DNA of 64,000 nt. Source: Caenorhabditis remanei. Its lineage: Eukaryota; Nematoda; Chromadorea; Rhabditida; Rhabditidae. The notes beneath the pieces were generated by a model. That model saw nothing but the letters and a program-made list of their open reading frames with translations, was not told where the DNA came from and did not search any database. Below, piece by piece: positions 1-12,642 of the stretch; positions within the stretch are counted from its first letter, which is position 1; each line of letters begins with the position of its first letter. The stretch covers positions 1,054,001 through 1,118,000 of the forward strand of contig NC_071331.1 of assembly GCF_010183535.1 (NCBI RefSeq), given 5' to 3'. The translations under genes and the position numbers were made by a program.

Positions 1-1679
1 TGTCACGCCTCGGTTCTCAGAGATGACTGGACCGATTTACTTGCTTTTTTTTTTGATAGCTTGGAAAGCTCTTCTATATGACGGCTTTACAGTGGTTTTT
101 TGATTGAGCCACTCGGAGCTGAGCTGTGAGCCGTAGAATGGAGCCAACTCGAAAATTTGGCCAAAAAAAATAAATTTTTTCAACTTCCACAGCTTCTGGC
201 GGGATCAGTTTTTGAGTTATGACTATGAAAAGTATATAGGTTTGTAGAGGATGAGTTTGGCTAAAAAGTAAAAAAAAAATTATATTGATAACTCTTTTCA
301 AAAAATTTTTATGAGCGGCAAAGTGAAAAAATTCTGGAAATTTTCGAAAAAAAAAATTTTTTTTCAACTTTCATGGCTTCTGGTGGGATCAGTTTTTAAG
401 TTATGGCTGTCAAAAGTATATAGGTTTGTAGAGGATGAATGTGGCTAAAAAGTGAAAAAAGAATTATATTGATACCTTTTTTCAAAAAATTTTTATGAGC
501 GGCAAAGTGGAAAAATGTCGGAAATTTTGAAAATTCTCAATTTTTTCACTTTGTCTCTTATATCTCGGGTTGTGTTTGATACTTTTACTTGAAACTTACT
601 TATTGTACGTAAAATTGGACGGGGAATCCGTTAAAATAAAAAGATTTATGATCGGAGTGACCGTTTTCCCAGGACACCCAGTCAAACACGCAAAATACAC
701 CAAAAAGGCGACTTGCCGACACCTCCCCCCCTTTTTCTTCCGGCGCCTGTAGCGCGCGTAGTTTTGAGAAATTGTTATTTCTGACAAAAATATATGACGT
801 AGAATAAAAATCTGAACAAACTGATATAAAATTTGTAATACTTTTAGTGAAAAAATTTTTCAGGAGGCGTTTTTTTCCTGTTTTTTAGGGGTTTTTGGCC
901 CGCACTGAAAAATTTTTCCACTAAAAATGTTTTGCTTTTCTGATATGTTAGTCAGCTCGGGATTATCTAATGGAATATATAAGTTTCAGCCAAATCGGCC
1001 CGGTGGGAGCTGAGCTGTGGAGAAAACAGCTTTTGCAGTGGGTTTTCGAGCTGGGGCGCTTCTGCCGCATTTTTCTTGAGTGTTTTTGTTGGGATTGTTC
1101 TGATTTTCAAATATGTTATTGGCATTGCAATTATCTAATGGATAAAAAAAAGATTTTCAGAAAATATTGATTTTGAGCCGAGTTACAGTGACTCAAACTT
1201 TCAAAACGCCATAACTCGCTTCAAAGTGCAAATAGGCCTTATTTACGATTTTTTCTGTGGGAGGGTGACCTGACCCACTGCCCTTCGGCACTCTTATCGG
1301 ATTCTCATCGGGGATATGGGAAGAATATTTGAATTTTGGGTCTTCTGGAAAGCGGAAAAGGTGGGGTCATGACCGGTGGTGAACTCATTGTTGACCTACT
1401 TTTTCAAAAATACCAAAACAAGACACTATTTTGAATAGTCATCATTTTTCTTCGCCTCCTGGGAAAGGATTATGACGTATGATGACTATTTGACCCAGTT
1501 TTGATTCCATCTCTGATAAACAACTGATGACCTACATTTTCAAATTCAAATTCACGTCAACGGCGCGCCAGCCTACAACTTCAATCAATCGTAACTCTGT
1601 TCAAAATTGCCGTAGAATGTTAATTTTTTTTGCATTCGAATTCTTTTGAAGTGTATTTTTATGCTGTTGAAACATTGCG
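1..1679. repeat. Non-coding Helitron 5' region (E1)
   Basis: AT-rich sequence with no supportable gene. It is repeated with divergence at 6744-8270 (E2), 8648-10390 (E3), 26040-27780 (E3') and in part at 17110-17640. Short minus-strand ORFs here (for example 74-367) recur in the copies but are low-complexity Lys/Phe-rich and are not called. Confidence 0.7.
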
Positions 1680-2118
1680 CAGTGCTTTGTTATATACTTT
1701 TTTGTTTTCCGAGCCGCCAGTATACTTTTTCTTATTATTTTAACCGTCGGCTCACTTCTTAAAGTCCCTTTGATCAAAGCCGACAGATACAGTATATCTT
1801 ATCTTCCAAACGCAGTATACTCCATCTTATCTTTCGCGCGCGAGTACGCAGAAATGGTTGAGTACGCAGAAATGGTTGAGTACGCAGAAATGGTTGAGTA
1901 CGCAGAATAGGTTCCAAAGTCGATGTGCTCGATTCTTGGCAATACCAAATCATTATATCCCATTCGACATCGTCTTGGATGGTGACTCGAAAGCAACCTC
2001 TTCATTTTTTTTATTTTTCCACTCTATTCTTTGTGTTTCTGTCTAACTTGATAAGTGTTCTTTTTTCTGTCCGTTACAATTTTTCTCTTATTAACCTATT
2101 TCTTTTTCATTTTTCAGA
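1680..2118 (+). promoter_or_regulatory. Promoter and 5' UTR cassette of E1 gene A
   Basis: This 440-bp cassette is shared with the regions upstream of gene A and gene B in E3. It contains TTATC (GATA-type) sites, short GTCGGC/GCCGAC inverted repeats, a GCGCGCGAG box, four tandem copies of an 18-bp unit GAGTACGCAGAAATGGTT (1842-1913; last copy variant) and a conserved roughly 100-bp leader. It ends in a TTTTTCAG acceptor (to 2117) one nucleotide before the ATG, which suits a spliced leader or a 5' UTR intron. Promoter activity is inferred from position and conservation. Confidence 0.6.
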
Positions 2119-5100
2119 ATGGTACGACAACGAAAGCAAACCGATGCTGAAAAAAGAGAAAAAGCCCGCGACAGGAAACGGGAACAACGACAAAAGGAAG
2201 CCGAAGAGAAAGAGCAGTCAGGAATTTCAGGAGTTCCAAAATCCAACAAACCGGGATTGAAGAATATGACCACAGAGGAATTGAAGGAATATAGACGGCT
2301 TCAAAAGAGCGAATCCCGTGCACGACAAAAGCTAGCAAAGGTCGAGGAAACAAAAGGTACTTAATTTTTGTTTGAATTTGAATACTTTTACGTGGAGCTA
2401 TTTACAGATGATGGAAAAGATGACTTCGAGGATGATACTATGGATTCAACATCAGAAGTGACCAAGAAAACAACAAAAGAAGCGGAGAAGAAACCACGGA
2501 AACGTCAAGCAGATACGTCCAAATCCAGCAACGTCCCAACACCTACTCCAAAAAAAGCGTGTACAAAGGAAATCGTCCCGCAACGTGTACCAGGAGGAAA
2601 GAAGAACTGTAAAGTTCGCATTGGACTCATCGATATTTTCGATGTCGAAACCAATGCAATTGTGGTTCCCTACTATGACGGCCACAGTTCTGAGGATATA
2701 TCAGTGTATCAGAGGATGCTGACAATGTTCTCGAAATTGGATAAGACTAAAGTTGACAGTTTTAAGGAAGATTTCGACAATAATCTCCACGATAAACTGA
2801 AAAACTATGAGTCTGAACTCATTGATTGGGGCTTCCAAACTGATATTGGTACCACGAGACGAACAATTCTTGTGAAACCACCTTACCTGAAAAATGAGAA
2901 ACTCACCATCCTTTCCGAGACTCACTTACGTGCTTCCTATTTGTCATGCTTGTTGACAGCCGACAAAGCGAATATTAACAGTCTTGCATTCCCTATTTTC
3001 GGAGTCCATGGATGTTACAAAAAATCTATTGCTATTTGTCTGCAAACTGTTTTTGCATACATGGAATCAGTTAAACATACCAACTTGCAACTGATCTATT
3101 TTGTCACAGCCAATCTTGATGCGTACAATGACATTGGCGAATTTCTCTCTTACATCAGAGAATTCGACCTTACCCATTGGACGAAGGAAGGCTTATATTT
3201 TGGCTATGAAGACCACGTTTTTGACAAATTCAAGACGAACGTCTATTACGCGACAATCCCGGGAACCGACATGACTCGAAGATGTTTCAAGCTCAGCCAT
3301 GATCGCAAAATGAACGCGAATGCGACGGACGAAGCCTTACGGAAAATCCATGCGTTGATGTTGAAACAAACTGGAATCAATGACACCGTAGGATTCAACA
3401 TCTACAAGAAGTCGGCTCGCAAGGGACTTATCCAGGGAACGCAGTCAATCGAAAATGGTGCCAGCATTGACGTGGTCCCAACATTTCATAATTTGCTCGA
3501 TGTGAGATTCGATATGGAACATTTCTGTGGATCAAACAAGATGTTGCGAAAACTTTGGATTCTATCTTACTACTACATGTACTTCCAAGACATGTCAGTG
3601 GCCCAACTGCACTACTCGCCGAAACACGAGGATTACTTACGCCGTCAACGCACTTTCCATGGGCAGAAATGGCTTCATCGACACGTGGTTCAAATGTGGA
3701 AGGACACGCTCACAAGTGAGTTTTATTTTTTTTAATCACAAAATTTAACATTTACATTTTCCAGAAGCTCCATACAAATGCAACTGTCTTTCGACAAGCG
3801 ACATTCATGAGCACCTCTCAGTGTTCATGACCCAATTGAGTCATCAAGACAACATTATCAAAAATTGGACACTCGATCGTAGATGTTTTGCCTTTTATCA
3901 CGAAGATGACATATTGGGAAGCATTGAAGCGTACCAGCCGGTGTTCATTTATGGAGATGGAAAATTCAAGTCAATGGCAGCAAGGACCTCATCTGATTTC
4001 CACAAGATTATTGAACCTCAATTCAAGAAATGGTATGATTTACGAGAGGGAGTCTTCGTCAGACAACTCGAACGCTTGGAGCAACTGATGGCAGATACCG
4101 ATTTTTGCGAGAAAGTTGGAAACGACCACATCTTGCGTTGCTATGATCCGGTTAAGTATGACAAAGAAATCGTGACTGGAGATTGTGATTCGAGAAGAAA
4201 GAAGCTGCTTGATGCTTTAAAAGCGGCAAGTATTGCTGTTAACAACGCAACATCGGCGGAAGATCACGAACGATCAATGGAACAGTTCAAAAAGTGCGAG
4301 ACTGCCGTCTTCAAACACCACAATCAACTTCATCTCAATGAAGATCTTGAGGTGGAAAAATGCCTTCGGAATCGAATGTTCCGGTTTTATGGACCAGCTA
4401 TGATCGACGTTTTGCACCCAAACCCGGCCGATGATGAAGATGACATGGATTATTACATGGATGATGAAGATGACGATATGCCTGATGAGGAGCAATTGTG
4501 GGAATTCGGTGATAAAATTTGCACTGTAGACGTCTACATTGCACGAAAGTTGGCTTCGCTCAGATTCAAAGTTATCAACGTTTCTCCATTTGCCAAATGT
4601 CACAATCCACACGATTCTGCGTTTCCCACTTCCAATAATGCCGCCAAATATCCCGCATATATCGATATTGGAGACCGAGACGTTCCATGCCCATGGTGTG
4701 GAGCATTGAAGTTTGCTTGTGAAACATCGTGGAACTGTTGCAAGAACGGAAAAGTCTGGATTCCACCAATGAAACGTCAACCAAAACCCGTCGAAGGAGT
4801 GTTTGCGTACAAATACAGAAAACAGCTGACACAGATTAATGCTGCGTTCTCTATGGCCAGCATTCGATACAACCGTCAAGACCAGGCACCAAGAGGAATC
4901 AACACTATGAAGGTCAAAGGAGTCGTCTCGGCTCATCCTTCGGCTCTCAATGCAAAAAGTTCGGCTCCACCAAGATATGCCAATTTTATAGTTCTTCAAT
5001 GTGAGAACAAGCAAATTGCCGAGGAACGAGCTAAAACATTGAAAACATCAGTCAAAAAGGATCTGGCCAGACTTTTCGAGGAAATTCAGGAGTATATGGA

Positions 5101-6218
5101 CGAAAACAACCGATTGTATGAGTCCTACAAGAGCATGAAGGAGATCGAGAAGGAATTTTTGGACGCCGGACATCAAGCAGGATATCTCGGAAACGAGCAA
5201 CTTCGATTCCGGATTGTGTCCCCATCTGAACTGTCCGAAGATGAGATGAAGGCTCTTCAGTTCCACAATGGAGTGTATTGCCGTCCAAGTCGGAAAGGAG
5301 ATGGATACATCTCAGTTGCATTCACATGGGATGGCCACGATTCGAATATGCTGCCAAGAGGACTCGACATCTTTCCAAGGAATCCAGATCACAAAGACAA
5401 GGAGATTGAACCGATCAGCATCTTCTCCGAATTGTGCGATGTCATGTGTTATCCACTTTTCTACCCAGATGGACTTGGAGGTTGGGGATTGAAAAAATAT
5501 CCTCGCTACACCGGAAAAAAGAGTGAAACACCAACATTCGAACAACGAATCAAAGAGCATTTGGAAATCATCAAGGAAAATGGAGAGGACCCGGACGATT
5601 ACTTCGACTACGACTTCACTACAGAATTCAAAAACATGGAAATTTCGAAATCAAATGAAAAACAAAAAAAGAAGCCTGCTGACGATGACATGGACATGGA
5701 TGATGACATGGATGATGACATGGACGATGACATGGACGATGACATGGATGATGACTATCAGAAAGATGAGGCCGCCTTGAATGAAGAGGATGATCCGATG
5801 AAGTGAGTTGCTTTTTAAGTTTGACAAATAAAAATTACATTTTTTCAGCTTGGACAATGAAAAAATTTTGGCATATGGAGAACTTGAAGACATGCAAGAA
5901 AACCCATTGAACGATGAAATCGGACAAGAACCCAACTTGATTAGAGTGGAAAGGTACGGAGAATATTATTACGTGCTGGATAAGAGCAAGAAGACAAGGG
6001 ACATCCCTCTGACTGATATGGATCCATTCGGTCCAGAAGATATTGCGACATTCAATTCTGACGGCGAGGAAGAAGAATTTTTCGATGTCAGCAATTATGT
6101 CTGGCAAACCGAATTGGAGGAGAAAGAAGTGGAAGTTCCTGGAGAAGACGAAGAAGTTGCTGAGGGATGTGCAAAAGCCTATGAGGAATATGAGGATGGC
6201 CTCGATGACCTCGATTAA
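2119..6218 (+). CDS. Helitron gene A: N-terminal transposase subunit with macro-like domain (E1 copy)
   Basis: Four exons (2119-2356, 2408-3715, 3765-5802, 5849-6218) joined by 46-51 bp GT-AG introns keep one frame and give about 1317 aa. In order: a basic, NLS-like N-terminus rich in KARDRKREQR-type sequence; a macro-domain-like region (about residues 146-322) with a SLAFPIFGVHG signature; an unrecognised middle; the Helitron N-terminal zinc motif CPWCGA...CCKNGKV; a stretch like the Helitron N-terminal family (YNRQDQAPRGI, DVMCYPLFYPDGLGGWG); then DMDD repeats and an acidic tail. Compared with the E3 copy it lacks one duplicated N-terminal exon. It is an intact, conserved reading frame. The zinc motif and order fit the first half of a Helitron replicase; the macro call is less certain. 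Confidence 0.8.
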
Positions 6219-6743
6219 TTCTTTTTCAGAACATTTATTTTGTTTCTTTTTATTGTAGATTTTTAATTTGAATAATAAAACTTAAAAAATAATAACAGCC
6301 TTTTTTTTGCATTCAAAACATTTCTTTCCAGAGCCATCTTCTTATTACTCAACTTCCCGGGATGGCAAAAACATCAGTCAATGGAGAAACTGCCCGACAC
6401 ATGTGTCCCCACAGGGTGGTAGATTTACAGTTTTGCCATCGCGGCTTCAGATGTGTCCCCACAGGGTGATAACCCACTGATAAACTTCAGAAGCTTCGCG
6501 CCTCGCGGCGCCCCAGCCTCTAAACTTCAAATCCTTATAACTCGGCTCAAAATTGTCGTAGAACCTTCATCTTACTACCATTCGAAAGCTACTGATCTCC
6601 TCTTTGCTTGGGTCACATAAAATAGAAAATCGCTCATAACTTGGTTCAAAATGGTCGTAGAACAAAAATTCAAAGCTTGCTGGGCACTGCGCGTGGGGCG
6701 AAGCCCCACCTAGCGGAGCGAGCCGTTAGGCTCGGGACGCTAG
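6219..6743 (+). other. E1 3' UTR and Helitron 3' terminal region
   Basis: The stretch after the gene A stop (ATTGTAGATTTTTAATTTG, then AATAATAAAAC) matches the 3' UTR of E3 genes A and B and holds the likely poly(A) signal. After about 6340 the sequence switches to the terminal block also found at 8290-8647 and 25200-25614, with GTGTCCCCACAGGGTG motifs, a GTGGGGC/GCCCCAC stem and the terminal hairpin. That switch marks the internal deletion relative to E3. Confidence 0.6.
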
Positions 6744-8647
6744 TCTGCCACCCTCTTCCCTAAAAACCCGTAGGTATGGGGTGACACAACTTTTTGTAGA
6801 AATTTTGTGTCACGCTTGGTTGGACGTTAATAACTTGGTTGGGAATAAAGCTTTTGGGCTAATTTTTTTTTTAATCGATAGCAAAAGTAGGGCCCATCAT
6901 GCCTGTGAATTTTGGTAATGATAGCACTGATACGGGCTGAGTGATAAGCTGATAAGTGATGTCTGAATTTTTTTGACCCAAAAAAAAATAAATTTTTTCA
7001 ACTTCCACAGCTTCTGGTGGGAACAGTTTTATAGTTATGACTATGAAAACTATATAGGTTTGTAGAGGATGAATGTGGCTTGAAGGAGAAAAAAAAAATA
7101 TATTGATAACTCTTTTCAAAAAATTTTTATGAGCGGCAAAGTGGAAAAATTCCGGATATTTTCGAAAAAAAATAAATTTTTTCAACTTTCCCTTTCTCTG
7201 GTGGGATCACTTTTATAGTTATGACTGCCAAAAGTATATAGGTTTGTAGAGGATGAATGTGGCTAAAAAGTGAAAAAAGAATTATATTGATACCTTTTTT
7301 CAAAAATTTTTTATGAGCGGCAAAGTGGAAAAATGTCGGAAATTTTGAAAATTCTCGATTTTTTCACTTTTTTCTTTCGATCTCGGGTCGTATTGTATAT
7401 TATTCCTTGAAACTTACCTATTATACGTAAAAATGGACGGGGAATCAGATAAAATAAAAAGATTTATGATCGGAGTGACCGTCTTCCCAAGACACCCCGT
7501 CAAACACGCAAAATACACAAAAAAGGCGACTTGCCGACACCTCCCCCCCTTTTTCTTCCGGCGCCTGTAGCGCGCGTAGTTTTGGGAATTTTTCAGTTCT
7601 GACAAAAATATATTATGTTAAAAAAAAATCTGAACAAACTGATATAAAATTTGTAATACTTTTAGTGAAAAAATATTTCAGGAGGCGTTTTTTTCGTGTT
7701 TTTTAGGGGTTTTTGGCCCGCACTGAAAATTTTTTTCACTAAAAAAGTTTTGCTTTTTAGATACGTTGGTCAACTCGGAATTATCTAATGGAATATATAA
7801 GTTTCAGCCAAATCGGCCCGGTGGGAGCTAAGCTGTGGAGAAAACAGCTTTTTCGCCTGATTTTCGAGCTGGGGCGCTTCTGCCGCTTTTTTCTTGGGTA
7901 GTTTCGGTGGGATTGTTTTGATTTTCAAATATGTTATTGTCATTGAAATTATCTAATGAATAAAAAAAAGATTTTCAGAAAATATTGATTTTGAGCCGAG
8001 TTACAGTGGCTCAAACTTTCAAAACGCCATAACTCGCTTCAGAGTGCAAATAGGCCTTATTTACGATTTTTTCTGTGGGAGGACGACCTGACCCACTGCC
8101 CGTCGGAACTCTTATCGGATTCTCATCGGGGATATGGGAAGAATATTTGAATTTCGGGTCTTCTGGGTGGAGACTATGACCGGTGATGAACTTTTGACCT
8201 ACTTTTGTGTAATGGCCTAATTTTTTGAATTTCGAGGGGTCTTTCATGCACCCGCGGTCCTTTGAATTCAGATCAATAAAATCTGGTTATCACCATGACG
8301 TCACATGTGTCCCCACAGGGTGGTAGATTTACAGCTTTCCCATCACGGCTTCAGATGTGTCCCCACAGGGTGATAACCCACTGATAAACTTCAGAAGCTT
8401 CGCGCCTCGCGGCGCCCCAGCCTCTAAACTTCAAAACCTTCTAACTCGGCTCAAAATTGTCGTACAGACTTGGTTTTACTACCATTCGAAAGCTCTTCAC
8501 TTACTCTTTGCTTGGGTCACATAAAATAGAAAATCGCTCATAACTTGCTTCAAAATGGTCGTAGAAGAAAATTTAAAAGCTTGCTGGGCACTGCGCGTGG
8601 GGCGAAGCCCCACCTAGCGGAGCGAGCCGTTAGGCTCGGGACGCTAG
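6744..8647 (+). mobile_element. Helitron E2, non-autonomous, 1.9 kb
   Basis: Starts TCTGCCACCC immediately after the CTAG of E1 and ends CTAG at 8644-8647. The first 1.5 kb matches the non-coding 5' region of E1 and E3; the last 360 bp matches their 3' end. No gene, promoter cassette or splice-joined ORF was found inside. The 5' end has an ACCCC...GGGGT inverted repeat within 45 bp. This is a standard deletion-derivative Helitron that would need a replicase from elsewhere. Confidence 0.8.
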
Positions 8648-10476
8648 TCTGCCACCCTCTTCCCTAAAACCCCGTAGGTATGGGGTGACACAACTTTTTG
8701 TAGAAATTTTGTGTCACGCTTGGTTGGACGTTAATAACTTGGTTGGGAATAAAGCTTTTGGGCTAATTTTTTTTTTAATCGAATGGTAAAGTAGGGCCCA
8801 TCATGTCTGTAAATTTTGGTGATGATAGTGATGATACGGGCTGAGTGATAAGCTGATAAGTGATGTCTGAATTTTTTTGACCCAAAAAAAAATAAATTTT
8901 TTCAACTTTCACAGCTTCTGGTGGGATCAGTTTTATAGTTATGATTATGAAAACTATATAGGTTTGTAGAGGATGAGTGGGGCTTAAAGGAGAAAAAAAA
9001 ATTATATTGATAACTCTTTTTAAAAAATTTTTATGAGCGGCAAAGTGGAAAAATTCCGAAAATTTTCGAAAAAAAATAAATTTTTTCAACTTTCCCTTTC
9101 TCTGGTGGGATCAGTTTTTTAGTTATGACTGTCAAAAGTATATAGGTTTGTAGAGGATGAACGTGGCTAAAAAGTAAAAAAAGAATTATATTGATACCTC
9201 TTACTGAAAAATTTTTATGAGCGGCAAAGTGGAAAAATTTCGAAATTTTAAAAAATTCTCGATTTTTTCACTTTTTTCTTTCGATCTCGAGTTGTGTTTG
9301 ATACTTTTACTTGAAACTTAACTATTATATGTAAAATTGGACGGGGAATCAGATAAAATAAAAAGATTTATGATCGGAGTGACCGTCTTCCCAGGACACC
9401 CCGTCAAACACGCAAAATACACAAAAAAGACGACTTGCCGACACCTACCCCTCTTTTTCTTCCGGCGCCTGTAGCGCGCGTATTTTTGAGAAATTGTAAA
9501 TTCTAACAAAAGAATTTGACGTAGAATAAAAATCTGAATAAACTGATATAAAATTTGTAACACTTTTGGTGAAAAAAATTTTCACGAGGCGTTTTTTTCC
9601 TGTTTTTTAGGGGTTTTTGGCCCACACTGAAAATTTTTTGTACTAAAAAAGTTTTGCTTTTTAGATATGTTGGTCAACTCGAGATTATCTAATGGAATAT
9701 ATAAGTTTCAGCCAAATCGGCCCAGTGGGAGCTGAGCTGTGGAGAAAACAGCTTTTTCACCTGATTTTCGAGCTGGGGCGCTTCTGCCGCTTTTTTCACG
9801 GGTAGTTTTGTTGGGATTGTTCTGATTTTCCAATATATTATTGTCATTGAAATTATCTACTGGATAAAAAAAAGATTGTCAAAAAATATTGATTTTCAAC
9901 CGAGTTACAGTGGCCCAAACTTTCAAAACCCCATAACTCGCTTCAAAGTGCAAATAGGCCTTATTTACGATTTTTTCTGTGGGAGGGTGACCTGACACAC
10001 TGCCCTTTGGCACTCTTATCGGATTCTCATTGGGAATATGGGAAGAATATTTGAATTTTGGTTGTTCTGGAAAGCGGAAAAGGTGGGGTCATGACCGGTG
10101 GTGACCTCATTGTTGACCTACTTTTTCAAAAATACCAAAACAACACACTATTTTGAATAGTCATCATTTTTCTTCTCCTGGGAAAGGGTTATGACTCCTG
10201 GGAAAGGGTTATGACGTATGATCACTATTTGACCCAGCTTTGATTTCATCTGAGATAAACAACTGATGACCTACATTTTCAAATTCAGATTCACGCCAAC
10301 GGCGCGCCAGCCTACAACTTCAATCGACCGTAACTCCGTTCAAAAGTGTCGTAGAATGTTAATTTTTTTTGCATTCGATTTCTTTTGAAGTGTATTTTTA
10401 TGCTGTTATGTTCAAAATATGTTTTGAATAAATATTTATTAATCAATTTTTAAAGCTCCAGTTTACAAGATAATTT
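8648..10476. repeat. Non-coding Helitron 5' region (E3)
   Basis: Same repeat family as 1-1679 and 6744-8270. It includes a small direct duplication CTCCTGGGAAAGGGTTATGA at about 10174-10213. No coding potential was seen. It ends just below the 3' end of the minus-strand envelope-like gene. Confidence 0.7.
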
Positions 10477-10497
10477 TTGAATTATGAAAACAGAGAT

Positions 10498-12064
10498 TTA
10501 CACAGCTTCATAGAAATTATTAGTTTTCTTTCCTTTCCTTTCGGAACACCAGCAGGAGCAGCAGTATGCCAATACGAAGAACGCGGCAATTGCAGCCAAC
10601 ACCGCTCCGCCAATAATGAGAATCCAGTAAAACTTTGTGCGAAACCAATGGAGAGCCGAGTCGATGAATCCAGCGTCCATCGCACTATCGTGAAGTAGAA
10701 GTTCTTCAAACTCACTCATAACCTTTCCTTGTGCTTTCAAGTTTTCCACGAACTGTCTAATTTTTCCATGGTCCAAATGTGGCATCTTTTCTTCCACATT
10801 TATCTGAATTGCCTCATGTTCCTCGTGTCGACCGGTGAATCTTCGAGTTCCAAATTGAACAATAGTATTGTGGGGAGCCTTCAATAAAAATTGTCCCGAT
10901 TGAGGCACGTCGTGGACACTTGAAGCAGAATTGGATCCATCTTTGAAGAGAGAATAATGCTGAAAAATAGGGAAATTTTTACAGAAAAGAGAGGAATCAA
11001 AAACTTACCGATAGTGTAGTCGCAATCAACGTCATATCCTCAATTTCCACTGCGAAAACGTGATCCGGAGTGTGCACAATTTTGGGAGTGCAGCTTTTGT
11101 ATTCGGCAATCGTGCATCCTTTTGTTGCCTTTTTGCATGACCAATGAGATCCAATTGATTCGCAGCCGTCGGTGGAGATGGGTTCGTCATTTTTTGTGAA
11201 AAGTGTTAATTTCGGGGTGTCATAGTAGGAGAACGCTTCTCCGTTGTGAATGAAATTCCCGATGGGAGCGATCTAAATTTTTGAATATAAGAAAGAAACA
11301 CAATTTTTCAAATGAACTAACCAGTTTTACGTCTCCATACACTCTTGTTGGGTTCGTCCAACCGCAAACTTCCAGCTCGTAGATGTTCGCACTCTCTCCA
11401 CAATAGAAGTTGTGGGTGAACTTCTCCAAAATCGCATTATTGATGTCCTTTTCAAACTCAAACTCTGCTACCATTTTGTCGATATCCAACTGAAAAAACG
11501 ACATGACAGTCTCCAATTTTCCATTTTGAAAAATAGCCGCTTGAATCGCTTCAAAGTAAGCGTCCTGATAAACGTTTTCTTGCTGCTTCAGTAAGTCGAT
11601 AGTGATGTTTGAGTTGGAAAAAATTAGCTGCTGCATCTGCTTCAGCTTTTCCATCTCGGCATGCACCAGGTTACTTCTATACCAGTCCAACGCAAAGTTC
11701 ACGGTCACGGCGATCAATGTAGTGGTAGCAATTACGATTGACACAACTTCTCGCTTTGCTCGAGCCACGATTCCATGTCCGTCCATTTCCAATCGACTGA
11801 TAGCTGAATTTCAATATTGTTTAATGTTTCAAAGTTCAGATATTAAAACTTACGTTGGCAATTCCGATTCAGAGCTAATGCGAATGCATGTCGCTCATGG
11901 AAATCCAGGCTGATCTTTTGAGAAACGCATTTTTCCAGTCGGTATTCTGGATCTTCCACAAATCCATAGCCTTTCTCTTTCAGAATGTTCAGAGTGGCCA
12001 TACACGGCGGGAAAGAGATGAAGAAGAGAATAATAAGGGAGAACTTCAGAGTTTTTCGATTCAT
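10498..12064 (-). CDS. Envelope-like type I membrane glycoprotein gene (Helitron-borne)
   Basis: Four exons on the minus strand (11854-12064, 11322-11803, 11009-11272, 10498-10959) join in frame to about 472 aa. The N-terminus is a clear signal peptide (KFSLIILFFISFPP). About residue 90 there is a basic RAKR furin-like site, followed directly by a hydrophobic stretch (VVSIVIATTTLIAVTV) and then helix-prone sequence rich in Leu/Gln/Glu with an NIT glycosylation site. A Cys-rich ectodomain follows, then a C-terminal membrane span (WILIIGGAVLAAIAAFFVLA) and a short Cys-rich, basic tail (CCSCWC). This order of signal, cleavage site, fusion-peptide-like segment, helical region, anchor is that of class I viral fusion glycoproteins, but I cannot name a homologous family. 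It shares a bidirectional promoter region with gene A. It could instead be a nematode membrane protein captured by the element. Confidence 0.6.
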
Positions 12065-12642
12065 GATAAATCAGTTGGCTTAGAGAAAAGACACAACCGA
12101 AGAGCACGAAGGAAAAAAGAAGAATGAATGAGGTATTTGGAAAAAATAGAAGGTTGAGTTGAGATTTGGCGCGTATCTTATCTTTGCGCAGTGCTTTGTT
12201 TGAGATTTTTTTGTCTTCCGAGCCGACAGTATACTTTTCCTTATTACTTTAACCGCCGACTACGAGGGGTGTCGGCTCACTTCTTAAAGTCCCTTTTATC
12301 AAAGCCGACTGATAGAGTATACCTTATCTTTCAAACGCAGTATACTCTATCTTATCTTTCGCGCGCGAGTACGCAGAAATGGTTGAGTACGCAGAAATGG
12401 TTGAGTACGCAGAATAGGTTGAGTACGCAGAAATGGTTGAGTACGCAGATATGGTTCCTAAGTCGATGTGCTCGAATCTCGGCAATACCAAATCATTATG
12501 TCCCATTCGACATCGTCTTGGATGGTGACTCGAAAGCAACCTCTTCATTTCTTCAATTTTTCTTTATACTTATTTTTGTCTTTTTCCAATACCCTTATCC
12601 AATTCATAGACTCTTATTAGCAATCTCTTTTTAATTTCCAGA
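12065..12642. promoter_or_regulatory. Bidirectional promoter between envelope-like gene and gene A
   Basis: 578 bp between two divergent starts. The gene A side holds the shared cassette: several TTATCTTT (GATA-type) sites, GCCGAC/GTCGGC inverted repeats, GCGCGCGAG, then five 18-bp GAGTACGCAGAAATGGTT-type repeats (12367-12456) and a conserved leader ending in TTTCCAG (to 12641), one nucleotide before the ATG. The same cassette lies before gene B and before E1 gene A. Confidence 0.6.

Larger units (their letters stand above)
1..6743 (+). mobile_element. Helitron E1 (5' tip outside window), carries gene A only
   Basis: By comparison with the element starting at 6744, window position 1 lies about 67 bp inside the 5' end. 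The 3' end is a stem CGAGCC/GGCTCG (6719-6734) followed 9 nt later by CTAG at 6740-6743, then T, which is the Helitron 3' signature. Layout: about 1.65 kb non-coding 5' region, promoter cassette, gene A, then a jump to the last 540 bp of the element. It lacks the envelope-like genes, the Rep-helicase gene and most of gene C; only a degenerate remnant of gene C's last exon is left near 6350-6420. It cannot supply its own replicase. Helitron identity is strong; the inferred 5' end lies outside the window. Confidence 0.85.

Noticed and set aside
74..367. Repeated MKKFIFF-type minus ORFs in Helitron 5' regions (also 6871-7185, 8775-9089, 26165-26479)
   Set aside because: Low-complexity AT-rich translation, length and end vary between copies, no promoter or splice context.
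2119..2353. bZIP transcription factor from the KARDRKREQR-rich N-terminus of gene A
   Set aside because: The basic stretch lacks a following leucine zipper and is better read as a nuclear-localisation or DNA-contact segment of the transposase.
4274..5014. 246-codon ORF antisense to gene A (also 15037-15777 and 32427-33167)
   Set aside because: Its conservation is explained by the sense-strand gene; sense codons, introns and zinc motif are clear, and the antisense protein is Ser/Trp/His-rich with no domain.
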